In this document: positions 53,288 through 63,399 of the stretch, in pieces
How positions within the stretch are numbered: the stretch's first letter is position 1
How the letters are laid out: each line of letters begins with the position of its first letter
From: an uncultured Microbulbifer sp.
Lineage (GTDB): Bacteria; Pseudomonadota; Gammaproteobacteria; Pseudomonadales; Cellvibrionaceae
Direction: 5' to 3'
DNA length: 64,000 nucleotides
Assembly: GCF_947489355.1 (NCBI RefSeq)
Contig: NZ_CANLDD010000001.1
Coordinates: forward strand, 1 to 64,000
Notes under the pieces: model-generated
Databases searched by the model: none
Told to the model about the DNA's origin: nothing
The model's input: the letters and a program-made list of their open reading frames with translations, nothing else
Program-made: the position numbers and the translations under genes

Positions 53288-55240
53288 TCAATCACACTGA
53301 TTTTGATCTACACAGACCTTGAGATTGACAAGTGAACTTCCGCCTTTAACCGTAAAGGTGTTTTTGTCATATCTCTTCCATATGGTACCGTACACTCTAC
53401 TTTCACTTGAAGTTGTACCCTTTGCTTTAGAACCACCGATTTCATCAAGTGCCTTCAGAACAATACCCGTGAATTGGCAATACACATTGGCACCACACAG
53501 TTTCATAACGCCTGTTCCTAGTGCATTTCCTACTTGACTTTTTCCTGGATCTACAACATTCGGATCACTAACCTCAATTTTGTATTCTTTGGCATACACA
53601 GCCAAAAACATTTGCCACATATCGCTATACATATGACGCTCGAATTGCTCGGCAAGTTCTAGCGCTTCTTCAGGATCATTTGATGTGGGTTTTAAATCAA
53701 GGGTACATTGCATACCCATATTCTCTCTCGCCGTTGACTTGGTGATATCCCAGGATTTGGTCTTGGTTCTAAACCAACTCCAACCTTTTCTGACGCCAGT
53801 ATTGCGCCAGTAACTATTCATACGGTCAACATCAATTGAGCATTGACCACGAAGCGGTCCTGGATAAGCATAATAATTATAGTTCAGACCAATCGACTCT
53901 GAAAAAATAACCCTATTTGGCTGAGGTTCATAATACCTTTGTTGAACAACCCATTCTGCTTCAGTACCATTTTCGGTTCCAGTATATGTTTCTTCTATAT
54001 ACTGAGTATACTCACCACATCGTGCTCCCTTGGTAACGTAAAAGCTAACTCCTCCAGAAGCAAAGGAATCTTCGTCCATTGTATCAAAATAAATAGTATC
54101 TCCGCGATCTTCTCTCTCAAATGGCATATCCCATTCCTTAAGAATGGATGATCGCATTAAAGTATCTGCTGGAAAGGACCAGGTATTTTTTCTATATAAA
54201 TCTGCGCCATTATCCGTTGAAATAGTTACGTTATCCAGGGTAACGCCAGAATTCAAATTCACGTTAAATACTTCGAGCTGCTTTACCTCAAAATCGTTTT
54301 GGCCATTTTCTTTTAAGATTTGCGATAACAAGGTTGTTTCTTTATCGAACAGATTGTAGCCTGCAGTGGCACGACCAACAATTTTACCCTCTTCTGCTGC
54401 TACAACATCTTTTTCTATATCCCAGGCACCTCTTGCAATTTGTATTTGTGCATCAAATATAATCTGGGCGAACAACAAGTCATTGGTAAATTGCGATTCC
54501 TCTGCTTCATATGCTTCATAAAGGCCTTTAACAGAAAAGTAATCCTGACGAATCTCACGCTTTCTTGCGACTGGAGTCTCAAGTTGTGAATCAAGTTTTT
54601 CACTTTCACTAGTGTACCAGTTGGCATTATTCGTCAAACATTGAACGAGAGCTGTTTGATTGGACGAATTTGATGTAATGCAACTGCTAATATTAAGGGT
54701 ATTCTGATCACTAAGATCATCCTTTTCATCTTCAAGGGCTGCAATGTCTGCTTCTAACTGAATCCATTCAGCTCGGAGCGTAAAATAGTCAGCTTTTAAT
54801 TTTATATTTCCGTCATTCTCAAGGTCACGTAACTTAGTTCTTGCATCCTCAACCTGGCGTATAAGTCCAATACTACGCCATGGAATAGCAATGGATATTT
54901 GAAAATAATTACTAACATATTCCTTATTATTATACGCCTCCTGAATATCTGGAGGCAATAGATATGCCTGCTTGCGTATATTAACAAAATCAGTACACAT
55001 AGGACCTGAACTGTCCAACTCACTATATATACCTTTAATCTCTTTTACATTTGCAGGCCCAACATGCAAGGTATTGGGTAATTCATGATCTCTTACTACA
55101 TCTCCTACCCCATCTGGTGTTTGAATTCCCAGGGCACCAAGCGGATTTCCTTGGCGAGCATCTGGTAAAGCCTGTACAAAGGAAGTGGTAAGCGCTAGAG
55201 CTGTTGAGATAATAAATGAGAATTTATTTTTAAAAATCAT
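53288..55240 (-). CDS. Large exported helical protein, unknown
   Basis: 650 residues. Signal peptide 1-24 (ending FVQAL). Residues 110-290 are long helices with coiled-coil character (LIRQVEDARTKLRDLE, WIQLEADIAALEDEKDDL, EAYEAEESQFTNDLL). A beta/aromatic middle (310-480) has TIYFDTMDEDSF and GARCGEYTQYIEETYTG. The C-terminal part (500-650) has more cysteines (VMKLCGANVYCQF, VCVDQNQC). The helix-hairpin then beta layout could fit a pore-forming or surface protein, but no family match can be claimed. A gap of 346 AT-rich bases upstream may carry its own promoter. Confidence 0.75.
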   Translation of the reverse strand: MIFKNKFSFIISTALALTTSFVQALPDARQGNPLGALGIQTPDGVGDVVRDHELPNTLHVGPANVKEIKGIYSELDSSGPMCTDFVNIRKQAYLLPPDIQEAYNNKEYVSNYFQISIAIPWRSIGLIRQVEDARTKLRDLENDGNIKLKADYFTLRAEWIQLEADIAALEDEKDDLSDQNTLNISSCITSNSSNQTALVQCLTNNANWYTSESEKLDSQLETPVARKREIRQDYFSVKGLYEAYEAEESQFTNDLLFAQIIFDAQIQIARGAWDIEKDVVAAEEGKIVGRATAGYNLFDKETTLLSQILKENGQNDFEVKQLEVFNVNLNSGVTLDNVTISTDNGADLYRKNTWSFPADTLMRSSILKEWDMPFEREDRGDTIYFDTMDEDSFASGGVSFYVTKGARCGEYTQYIEETYTGTENGTEAEWVVQQRYYEPQPNRVIFSESIGLNYNYYAYPGPLRGQCSIDVDRMNSYWRNTGVRKGWSWFRTKTKSWDITKSTARENMGMQCTLDLKPTSNDPEEALELAEQFERHMYSDMWQMFLAVYAKEYKIEVSDPNVVDPGKSQVGNALGTGVMKLCGANVYCQFTGIVLKALDEIGGSKAKGTTSSESRVYGTIWKRYDKNTFTVKGGSSLVNLKVCVDQNQCD

Positions 55241-55586
55241 TTTGTTCCCTAACTATATTTCTATTGAATCCATTATTACAGCAAAAATTAAAACCCATCA
55301 TTTAGAATTTATTATGCGGCATGTGAGTAATGCAAGTTGCTATAAATATATAATACCTATACTTACACTTACACTTAATAAATTTCCATATATCCCCCTA
55401 ATATTTTTCAATACAATACTGTCAACCTCGCATTTGTTTGTAGCTTATATTTAACTACCAGGCAGATTTTAAGTTATATCTTTAATCTTCATATGTGTTT
55501 ATGAGCATCTATTTCGGGTCTTATAGAACTCATTAAACATTACTGCTACTATGAATTAATGGCATTAAGGTTTAATATGTTCACAT
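55241..55586. other. AT-rich spacer inside the island
   Basis: No gene. Probably holds the promoter of the leftward 53288-55240 gene. Confidence 0.5.
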
Positions 55587-56516
55587 TTATAAAGTTAATT
55601 GATCAATAAGCGCATCTCGAATAAGCTGTAATTTATTGAGTTCACTTTCTCGTATTATCTCTTGGAGAGTTAACCAGTTAATTTGTTCTTCAAGGTATTG
55701 ACTTAATTCTATGATTTTAATCTCATTGCTAATAGACTCAGTTTGTATGATACTCCGTGTCTCAGCGATGGCAGCACTACAGAGCTGAGCACTTGAACCT
55801 GCTCCACAAGCCTGTGATAAGGTATCTTTTGCTGTTAATAAATCTGAAATGGTTTTATTAATAAGAATTTTTGTAATGATATCGCTCTGCGGTCTGAGAA
55901 ATGATAACAATAAGATTGAATTGTCAATTACCCCAACAGCAGTTGCATAATCCATATCTGGATTTGTTGCCGAGAAAATATTTTTGAGCAGCTTATCAAC
56001 ATTAATTAAAGAATTTCCAAGCAATGTATAATACTCAGGATCCGGGTAAGATATAAAATTTGAAACGGTCATTTTGCAATCAGGCTTTATTGCTTGTATG
56101 CCAATTGCTCCAATAATTTCCTGTGTAGAAAATGTCGCACTATCATATTTGTGATTAAAATTTATTACTTGATCGTCCTGGTTTTTGATAGCAGAAACTG
56201 TATTTGTAATAACTGGTTCATTGTTGTCACTTACTTCATAAGAAATGCTTAGTGGGCGCAAGCTCTCACAACCAAATGTGAAAGAAAGGTTAGATTTGAA
56301 GAGCCCATTTAAAAGCTCTTTATTTTCAATTTCTACTTTATGCTGCTGGGGAAATATTGTTTTGGGTGTAAAACTACAAGGTGGAATATATCTGATTCCA
56401 TTTTCTGTATTGCGGGCAATACAATTTTGTTCGGCATCAAATAATGTTACAGGAGATGCTTGTGTAACCAATGGTATAACAAATAAAAAAAGTGAAAAAA
56501 CTTTAATTCCTTTCAT
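55587..56516 (-). CDS. Exported protein of unknown function
   Basis: 309 residues from ATG 56516, six bases after AAAAGG; an upstream TTG adds five residues. Signal peptide MKGIKVFSLFLFVIPLVTQA. An N-terminal beta-rich part has cysteine pairs (AEQNCIARN, IPPCSFTP, FGCESL) and a C-terminal helical part (LLKNIFSATN to QLIRDALIDQL) has QACGAGSSAQLCSAA. No family recognised. Lies between the two large exported proteins on the same strand. Confidence 0.75.
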   Translation of the reverse strand: MKGIKVFSLFLFVIPLVTQASPVTLFDAEQNCIARNTENGIRYIPPCSFTPKTIFPQQHKVEIENKELLNGLFKSNLSFTFGCESLRPLSISYEVSDNNEPVITNTVSAIKNQDDQVINFNHKYDSATFSTQEIIGAIGIQAIKPDCKMTVSNFISYPDPEYYTLLGNSLINVDKLLKNIFSATNPDMDYATAVGVIDNSILLLSFLRPQSDIITKILINKTISDLLTAKDTLSQACGAGSSAQLCSAAIAETRSIIQTESISNEIKIIELSQYLEEQINWLTLQEIIRESELNKLQLIRDALIDQLTL

Positions 56517-56597
56517 AAAAAACCTTTTCAATATTTTAATTAAATTGATCTATTCAAAATATCCCATGTGTGCTGGAATTTATTAAATTAAAACTCC

Positions 56598-58634
56598 TTA
56601 AATCTGGTCAACTATAGCTGTTAATGTATAACGTTTTGTATCTCCTTTTGGATCGGTTAACTTAACAACTAATCTAACCTCTTCATTGCCTGGCGAACAA
56701 GCGGTATAAGCTGATTGTCTCAGTGTCAGTCTAATTAACTGTAACGCCGCAATAGAACCATTTGCATTAGGCAAGAGACTGCCCTTTATGGTAGAAATAT
56801 CAGCTATTGCCGGAATCATATCCATCAAAGGAACAGTATCTGTCGGGGTCCAGTAATTGCCATTATAAGAAATAAATTCAACTTGGACTTGATACAAATC
56901 AGAATCCCAAAAAGAAGTACCATCATCAAGATTCCAGATAATGGTATTCTTTCTGTCCAATGAAAAGCGATTAACTTGAGATATCCTCTGGCTTTCAGTC
57001 GCTAGTGCTGATAATTGAGATACTAATTGCTCTAACTGTATTCTTAGCTCAAGAGAATGTCCTTGTTCGAGCATCAACTTAATAATATCTCCAGCTTCGT
57101 TGGCTATACGGATACTTTCTACTTGAATATTTTTAAGTCTTTGGTCGAGATCAGATAAGGTTCGGCATAACAGTATCTTTCTGTCCTCAAATGGTTCCAA
57201 GAAGCCTATCCCAGATAGTTGAGCCAGTGATTGTGACTTTAATGTTGTAAACAGCTCTTTCCCATCTATCCCCAGCTGAAGGAATGCTACATTAATTGCA
57301 ACTTCTAATTCTTTTAAATTATTTTCACTTGGATTAATCTGATAGGCAGTGAGTTTTGAATTTATTAAATTGGTAAAATCTGGTTGATTGTATTCAGTTG
57401 CATTCACTACTTCTAAATCACTGCCGACAACTCTATCAAGGGACTCTGCTTCCCCCATCAAATTATCAATGAGGACTTCTAAATGTGTATGTTTCTTATC
57501 TAGCGTTTGATAATAGTTTACTTCATCTATAGGTATCTTATTGACACAAATCCCGGATTCACACTGTTTTAAATTAGCGGGTAATAATCCCACGCTTTTA
57601 TCGACCATATATATAGCTATTGAACTGTCGAGAGCATTGATCTTGTCAGCTAAGTTTCTAAGTTTATTATTCAAATAGATTATGCGTGATTCATGGACCA
57701 AGGATCTATCTGCACTTTTGATGAAATCCCATAGTTCTAATTCTTGTTCTTTAATAGTATTTAGTTCTAACTGTAAGATCGCCTTTTCCACTTCAGAATA
57801 AAAGGGAAAGCTATCAATTCTTCGTTGAAGTTTACCATATTCCAGCTCTACGCTTCTTTCCAGGGATTGTCCCAAAGTTACCCTTTTAAAAATTGCCGCT
57901 GCTTTTAATGGTGTAATAATTTGCTTTGCATTATCAATTGATAAAAGACGAAAATTATCTTTTTTTATTTGCTGTGTTGAAGCACTAAATCCTTCTGAAA
58001 CTGGCGGCTTAACATAATCTTTATACAGTTCTTGAAATAATTCTCTTCTTATTATATGTAAATCTGATCTCAGCGCAGGAAAATTAAGCAAATCCGATAT
58101 ATGGATCCAAGTATCCTCTCCCTGGGTTTGGATACTAGGAGAGCTATCAAATAATTCATCACGCAGATCGCATGGTAAAGATAGATCCATATAACAATTG
58201 GGGCTTCCAGTTGGTAATGTATTCAAACACTGATCTCTACATTCTATTTCAGAAGAATTGTAATAGCAGATGTTAGGTGTGAAATGCGTAAGTTGTACTT
58301 TTGTTGCGCAAAATGAATTATAGTTTTTATTCAAAATACCATCAACAGGGTAATCGTTTCCGCTAAAAGCATTCTTATACTTAGTTCTACTTATTAACGA
58401 ATTTATTAAATTATCAGGTTTTTCACCACCCGATATGAATATGGAGGTAGGATTCTCATTTAACTGTGTTACCTCCAAATCAATATTCTTTTCCATCGCT
58501 CCGGCCATTGCGCCCCAAAGCAGACCCAAAAGTACCAGCCCAGGACGACCTGTCAACAATAATTGGTAAAAATTGTATTGTCTTTTAGGTAACAGCTTAT
58601 TCAAAGTCCAAGTTACAATTTGAAGACTATACAT
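56598..58634 (-). CDS. Large exported coiled-coil protein, unknown
   Basis: 678 residues. The first 30 residues are basic and then hydrophobic (LVLLGLLWGAMAGA), a signal peptide with a long n-region. A TTG start nearer the hydrophobic core is possible. The N-terminal domain has many cysteines (FCATKV, ICYYNSSEIECRDQC, NCYMDLSLPC). From about 200 to 540 it is helical with heptad stretches (VEKAILQLELNTIKEQELELW; YLNNKLRNLADKINALDSS; LSDLDQRLKNIQVESIRI). The C-terminal 120 residues are beta-rich (LYQVQVEFISYNGNYWTP, RYTLTAIVDQI). First gene of the leftward series. Similar overall layout to the 650-residue protein, but without clear sequence similarity. Confidence 0.75.
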   Translation of the reverse strand: MYSLQIVTWTLNKLLPKRQYNFYQLLLTGRPGLVLLGLLWGAMAGAMEKNIDLEVTQLNENPTSIFISGGEKPDNLINSLISRTKYKNAFSGNDYPVDGILNKNYNSFCATKVQLTHFTPNICYYNSSEIECRDQCLNTLPTGSPNCYMDLSLPCDLRDELFDSSPSIQTQGEDTWIHISDLLNFPALRSDLHIIRRELFQELYKDYVKPPVSEGFSASTQQIKKDNFRLLSIDNAKQIITPLKAAAIFKRVTLGQSLERSVELEYGKLQRRIDSFPFYSEVEKAILQLELNTIKEQELELWDFIKSADRSLVHESRIIYLNNKLRNLADKINALDSSIAIYMVDKSVGLLPANLKQCESGICVNKIPIDEVNYYQTLDKKHTHLEVLIDNLMGEAESLDRVVGSDLEVVNATEYNQPDFTNLINSKLTAYQINPSENNLKELEVAINVAFLQLGIDGKELFTTLKSQSLAQLSGIGFLEPFEDRKILLCRTLSDLDQRLKNIQVESIRIANEAGDIIKLMLEQGHSLELRIQLEQLVSQLSALATESQRISQVNRFSLDRKNTIIWNLDDGTSFWDSDLYQVQVEFISYNGNYWTPTDTVPLMDMIPAIADISTIKGSLLPNANGSIAALQLIRLTLRQSAYTACSPGNEEVRLVVKLTDPKGDTKRYTLTAIVDQI

Positions 58635-59523
58635 TTTTATTATTCCTTGTCATTAAAAGCAGTAAATAATTATGCGATGCTAATTTTGACTATATTAATT
58701 TTGGTCCCTTGCTAAAAGCAAAAAACATTACCGCAACGAATTAAAATTTTTCCGGTATTTCTTCTACAAAAATGAAATCCGGTCTATATGTGAATTAAGT
58801 TGCTTCGTGGATAATTTTGGCATGATTGTATTCAAAGCAAAAATACACACTATTGCGCCACATGAGATTCATAAATTTTATGAAAACCATGAGCATCCTT
58901 ATTCCGTATATAATTGGATTAGAATTTCTTCTTATTCTATTTTTTTGATTATTCCGAACATAGTCTAGCCTCCTTGTTGGGTTACACTAAAAGTGATAGA
59001 TCCCGTTCCTTCTCCAGCACCTCAAGACCTAGTTTCAATTGAGATACACTTTTACTCAAATTACAATAAATAAAATTTTAATCTTATGTTACTATTCCAC
59101 CGCTATTCAAGATTTAAACTGTCGATAACATCACAAATTTTTTATTCCGTCAGAATGTACAAGTTGGCTTATGCTTATTGGTATTTGGAAATTCCTTTTT
59201 CAAAATATCTGTATACATAGAATATGTAAATTAAAAAAAATTTCAAGCTTATTGTATAAATTTTTAATTCTCGGTTCATTATTATGATTTGATAAATGAA
59301 CTTTTTTCTAGAATTATACCCAGTGAGATTTTAGTCAACTTTTTTGGAATTTAAAAATAAGTTCATCGCTGAATTAGTACCATTTACCCAATTAGAAGCT
59401 CATTCTAAGCAAACTTTTTGCAAAATCCATCGGTGTCATATGGTTAAGCATACCGTGTGGCCACTCACGGTTTTAGTGGTGCCTTCGGGCATCGATAATA
59501 CTAAAAATAGTTATAAGGAAATG
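58635..59523. other. AT-rich region upstream of the island genes
   Basis: No gene. It should contain the promoter of the leftward genes near 58640-58750. A hairpin GGCCACT/AGTGG near 59460-59483 is visible. Confidence 0.5.
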
Positions 59524-60019
59524 ATGATGAAGTTTAGATCCGTTACTCTGGTATGTTCATTAATTGCCTCGCTTGCCAGTGCATTGAGTTTTATCCTTGA
59601 TAAAGTTGGTATATGGTACGATCGTACTGTAGAGAATAATATCGCCATTGAAGCCACCATAGGTTGTGTTCGACAAGACATGATGTGAGAAAACAAATTG
59701 AAGAGGTCAATGGATCCAGAGCTACCATACTACATGGACCTTTGCCATTTATAACCACCAGTGTTCTGGCGTATTCTCGAGCGGGCCTTAATTTGTGCTT
59801 AATACTAATCGTCTACATGATGCTTCTGCCTCAACTGTAAATGTCCATGATAATGATATTTATGTGACTTTTTATACTGTACACTCCTATGAGATTAGGA
59901 CCCAAGAAAGAGAACTAAACGCTAGAGATTTAGTAGGCTCCAACAGTGGAGATATAAACAATCTTCATTTCTCACAGACAGCTATAGGGCCGCTGGATGC
60001 GAAATGTGGTTTTTATTAA
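59524..60019 (+). pseudogene. Frameshifted gene for a small exported protein
   Basis: Starts with a signal peptide (MKFRSVTLVCSLIASLASAL) preceded by AAGGAAATG, continues IWYDRTVENNIAIEATIG, then stops. The following frames add QIEEVNGSRATILHGPLPF and, from about 59795, NTNRLHDASASTVNVHDND to GPLDAKCGFY. At least two frameshifts separate the parts. No family recognised. Confidence 0.45.
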
Positions 60020-60402
60020 TGGTTTTATACCAACCCGTAATACATAGCTTTTGACGGTTAAAATCAACTCTTCAGCAAGGTTGCAGTGGTCAAGGGTTGA
60101 ATCTTTAAAAGGTCAGTACGTAGTTAATACCTAACAGCCCAGCAGGTTTATGAGTTCAGAAAACAACGTGACACGCTCGATGACCGCCTTGTAGCGGTTA
60201 ACTGTTTAACGTTTCTGGGCGAAAATGTCATGCATGCACCCTTCGGTCATAACAAAAGCGCATTCACCGGTGCCCCAACCAACCGGTTATGGCTATTGTG
60301 GATAAGCGCTTTATGCCCTTCTGATCAGGTAGGAAAGTCAGTAATGACTTCCAACTAATCGCCAGTACTAACAGGGCCTGAGCCGGCAATCCCGAGAGGG
60401 CT
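60020..60402. other. Junction region before repeat A copy 2
   Basis: No gene seen; composition returns from AT-rich to mixed. Confidence 0.5.
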
Positions 60403-60980
60403 TGTTCTGGAAAGACCTGCTCGCCCAAATAGATCTGTGGACCTACCAACACCCCCTCTTTGAACGAGCGGGGAGAGGACCTGGAACCCAATATCGATTT
60501 TGAACTGGAAACCTCTTCTGGCAAATCCGGTTACTTGGTAAAATTCAACAAAGTCGCCCGTGAGCAATATCCTGCCTTCTGCCGCTCGCCCGATGCCCTA
60601 CGGACAGCCAACTTTCGCGACCTCAACGCCAGCATAACCCGTATGGGCACTCTCGCTGATCGCGGCCATATTACAGTTGCCGTGGTCGAAGAGGAGATAG
60701 GCCGGCCGAGATACAAATGGCAATCTGCGCCCGACACAGAGTTGAACCCCAGGGCCCTGATTGAGCCATTACTGGGGCCTGACAGCACCGAACAGATAGA
60801 TTACGACGAGCCACTGAAGCTCGCCAGCCTTATCGAGGTATGCCGGAGCTGCAACTCAATGGGAGAAAGCTATTCAATACCAGCCGGGAGCGCAAGAAAT
60901 CCAGCAACGACTCCCACCGGGTAAAGCAATTGCTGGAAAAACACCGGGTACGGTTTGAGGAGATCAAAGCCGCTCTGTAG
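60403..60980 (+). pseudogene. RtcR-like regulator, C-terminal remnant (copy 2)
   Basis: Same gene piece as 46936-47522. Here DLLAQIDLWTYQ has no stop, but frameshifts occur near 60465 and near 60865 (a short deletion after CRSCNSMGE). The end NDSHRVKQLLEKH, in another frame, still reads to TAG 60980. Each copy carries different damage, so they decayed independently after duplication. Confidence 0.8.
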
Positions 60981-61109
60981 AATCACTCGGTACAGTCGAT
61001 TATACAATTCACCACTGCGAAAAATTCACACTGATCGCTCTGTTGTCCTTGCACGGTTATTAGTCACAAATACACCAGAAACCATGCAAGGCTTCAAAGC
61101 CTCACTCAA

Positions 61110-61128
61110 CCCTCAAACAGGGCTTTTT
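61110..61128 (+). terminator. Weak terminator-like hairpin in repeat A
   Basis: CCCT-CAAAC-AGGG followed by CTTTTT, preceded by a second small hairpin AGGCT/AGCCT. It is also present in copy 1 with a changed loop. Probably the old rtcR terminator. Confidence 0.45.
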
Positions 61129-61285
61129 AACAACTCCTCTAAACTCATCCAGTCAATGTCAGTGCGCGCTCACTGTGATCAATGGAGCTGTGGTTCAAAA
61201 CTGACAGCCTGCATAACCTCTGGACAACCGAAATCTCACCTAGGCGGGAGATTTGCACCCACGGAAAACCTACCTGCAGTGCCCA

Positions 61286-61936
61286 TTAAATTATCTCTCT
61301 ATTACTCAACTGCATCTGAGCCTTACCCGCTGCATCCACAGTCTGGATGCTGCCTTTTTTTGTCATTTTTTGCAGGGTCCTGTCATTCCTGATAAAGTGA
61401 TGGTATAACGCCGCTGCGATATGTCCCGCTATTAAAATCCATGCCAGCCAGGCCCCTAGTACGTTTTTGTGGACAAAATCTATTGGTTTTTCGAATTCCT
61501 CGAAGGAAATACCCAGTCCATTAGCAATTAAGAATTGGTATAAGCTTGTGTTTTCGAATTTAGGGATATCAAACATAAAAAAATACTCTGTATTTACAGA
61601 AGTACCCACATACCCGGTAATTGGCAGGATGATCATGATGGCATATAAACCATAGTGCCCTGTATGCGCAAGTAAATGTTCCAACCTTGTCCCAGGCTCT
61701 GGATCTGGTACTCGACTACCAATGCGCCAGATAACTCTGAGCACTACAATAACAGCAATCGTAACCCCTACGGATAAATGAATCTGGAGTGCAGTCCAAT
61801 TTCCAGGGGTCTCCTCCTGTGTAAACCAATGTCGATAGTAGACACTAATATAGGATACGAGAAAAAGTACAGCCGTTACCCAGTGCAACCACTTGGCGAT
61901 AACACCGTAGTTGCTGGCAGTATTTCTAATGCTCAT
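61286..61936 (-). CDS. Cytochrome b561 (CybB-like), di-haem membrane protein
   Basis: 216 residues from ATG 61936, preceded by AGGAG; an upstream extension to 61978 lacks a ribosome site. Four transmembrane helices carry the family's haem histidines: IAKWLHWVTAVLF, ALQIHLSVGVTIAV, HTGHYGLYAIMIILPITGY and WILIAGHIAAALYHHF. Transfers electrons between quinol and periplasmic partners; some members act in superoxide or copper-related redox. Lies downstream of the hydrolase lipoprotein on the same strand, but 350 bases away. Confidence 0.9.
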   Translation of the reverse strand: MSIRNTASNYGVIAKWLHWVTAVLFLVSYISVYYRHWFTQEETPGNWTALQIHLSVGVTIAVIVVLRVIWRIGSRVPDPEPGTRLEHLLAHTGHYGLYAIMIILPITGYVGTSVNTEYFFMFDIPKFENTSLYQFLIANGLGISFEEFEKPIDFVHKNVLGAWLAWILIAGHIAAALYHHFIRNDRTLQKMTKKGSIQTVDAAGKAQMQLSNREII

Positions 61937-62288
61937 CAAGTTCTCCTGAATTTTTGGATGTTCCAGCAAATAAACCAATATATGATACCGACTCCGTCGA
62001 TTTTTTTAAGAAATTGAAAACGTTGTTGCATATTCCGTTATGAATCGGCCTGGTAGATTCATATTTCATGTCAATAAAGAATGATATTCCAGCTTTCCCT
62101 GATGCAGGTTGTTCTATATTCACAAGCTCACTCCAAATTGACAGTACTGAAGCCCGCCCCGATCTTATCGGTAGACTGTATTGGGATTTGTGGAGTATTT
62201 TTTTACCGTTTTTCCGGTGTACGCCTGAACAACAAGCGCACAGCGTGTATCGCCTCTGGCTCAAAAAATGGGTTTCACTACCAGACAT
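61937..62288. other. Intergenic region between cytochrome b561 and the hydrolase
   Basis: No supportable gene. The cytochrome b561 promoter should be here. Confidence 0.5.
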
Positions 62289-63365
62289 TTACTGTGTCGG
62301 TTGTGTATTGGAAGCGGCGAGGCTGAGTAACTCAAATGGTTGCCCTACCTCGAGCGTTATAAAGGCGGAAGGGGAGATACCCGCCTCATGTTTAGCCTGC
62401 TCAAGAAGTTCAACGGGTTCTTTACGCGCTTCTGCACTCAGCTGGAAAGTGCCATAATGCATGCCTATCGATAGGTTCGCCTTTAGGTCAATATGCGCCT
62501 GGACGGCTTCAAACGGGTCCAGGTGAACGGGTTTGAATAAGTTTCTGGGTGCGTAGGCGCCGATCGGAAGCAAAGCGACATCTATAGGTCCAAAGCGCTC
62601 ATAGGTGCGCACATAATGATCCGCGTAGCCACTATCTCCACCAAAGTAAATTCTCTTACCGCCAACCTCTAAAAGAAAGCCACCCCAAAGCGTAGAGTTT
62701 CTGTCCGTCAGTGAACGGCCAGAGAAGTGCTGGACATCCAGGAACCAGAGCCGGAAGTTGTCAGCAACCTGAATATTGTCCCACCAGTCCAGCTCGATGA
62801 TTTTTTCAGAGACCGGCAAGCGGCGCCCCACACCAAGTCCCATATAGAGGAGTGGGTTGTCCCGTTCGATCAGCGTACTGATAGAATTCAAGTCCAGGTG
62901 ATCATAATGATCATGGCTGATCAGAATGGCGTCGACCCTGGGTAAACTGTCAATGGTAATGCCCGGATTATGTACCCGCTTCGGTCCGATAAACGAAACC
63001 GGGCTGGTGCGCTCCGAAAATACCGGGTCAGTCAGGATATTGAATCCGCCCACCTGAATCAAAAAGGTGGCATGATTCACGAAGGTGATGCGTACATCGC
63101 TACCCTGAACCCGCTCAAGTGGGGCAGTATCCATCTCTGTTTCCACCCAGTCTGACCACTCAGCACGCTCTGTCTCGGCCTCTGTGGTAAGCCCACTCCA
63201 TACAATTTCCCAGAAAGACTTGGTTTCGACCGGATTGGTATTGCTAAATACCCCATCGTTGAAATTTGCTGATTTTTGTCTTATATCCACTTTGCTTGCT
63301 GCGCAAGCAGCCAGTAAAGCGCCGATAAAAAGAATCATTAATTTCCTCATCCTGGCGACACCCAT
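62289..63365 (-). CDS. Metallo-beta-lactamase-fold lipoprotein (NAPE-PLD/UlaG-like)
   Basis: About 358 residues from ATG 63365; ATG 63350 is equally possible and the frame is open further to 63500. Lipoprotein signal RKLMILFIGALLAAC. Metal site motif SHDHYDHLD (HxHxDH), then YFGGDSGYADH and GMHYGTF with further ligands. FVNHATFLIQVGG and ILTDPVFSERTSPVSFIGPKRVHNPG place it in the branch that includes N-acyl-phosphatidylethanolamine phospholipase D and RomA-type proteins. Being lipid-anchored outside the cytoplasm, it could act on phospholipids or other phosphodiesters. It starts 35 bases after the SDR stop, suggesting one transcript. Confidence 0.85.
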   Translation of the reverse strand: MGVARMRKLMILFIGALLAACAASKVDIRQKSANFNDGVFSNTNPVETKSFWEIVWSGLTTEAETERAEWSDWVETEMDTAPLERVQGSDVRITFVNHATFLIQVGGFNILTDPVFSERTSPVSFIGPKRVHNPGITIDSLPRVDAILISHDHYDHLDLNSISTLIERDNPLLYMGLGVGRRLPVSEKIIELDWWDNIQVADNFRLWFLDVQHFSGRSLTDRNSTLWGGFLLEVGGKRIYFGGDSGYADHYVRTYERFGPIDVALLPIGAYAPRNLFKPVHLDPFEAVQAHIDLKANLSIGMHYGTFQLSAEARKEPVELLEQAKHEAGISPSAFITLEVGQPFELLSLAASNTQPTQ

Positions 63366-63399
63366 TTCGATATAGTTTTTTAATAACAACCCGCCCATG

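Larger units (their letters stand above)
60403..61235 (+). repeat. Direct repeat A, copy 2
   Basis: Partner of 46936-47775, same orientation, right border of the island. Confidence 0.9.

Noticed and set aside
62068-62457. Plus-strand frame of 129 codons near the hydrolase end
   Set aside because: No ribosome site or family; it overlaps the well-supported leftward hydrolase gene.
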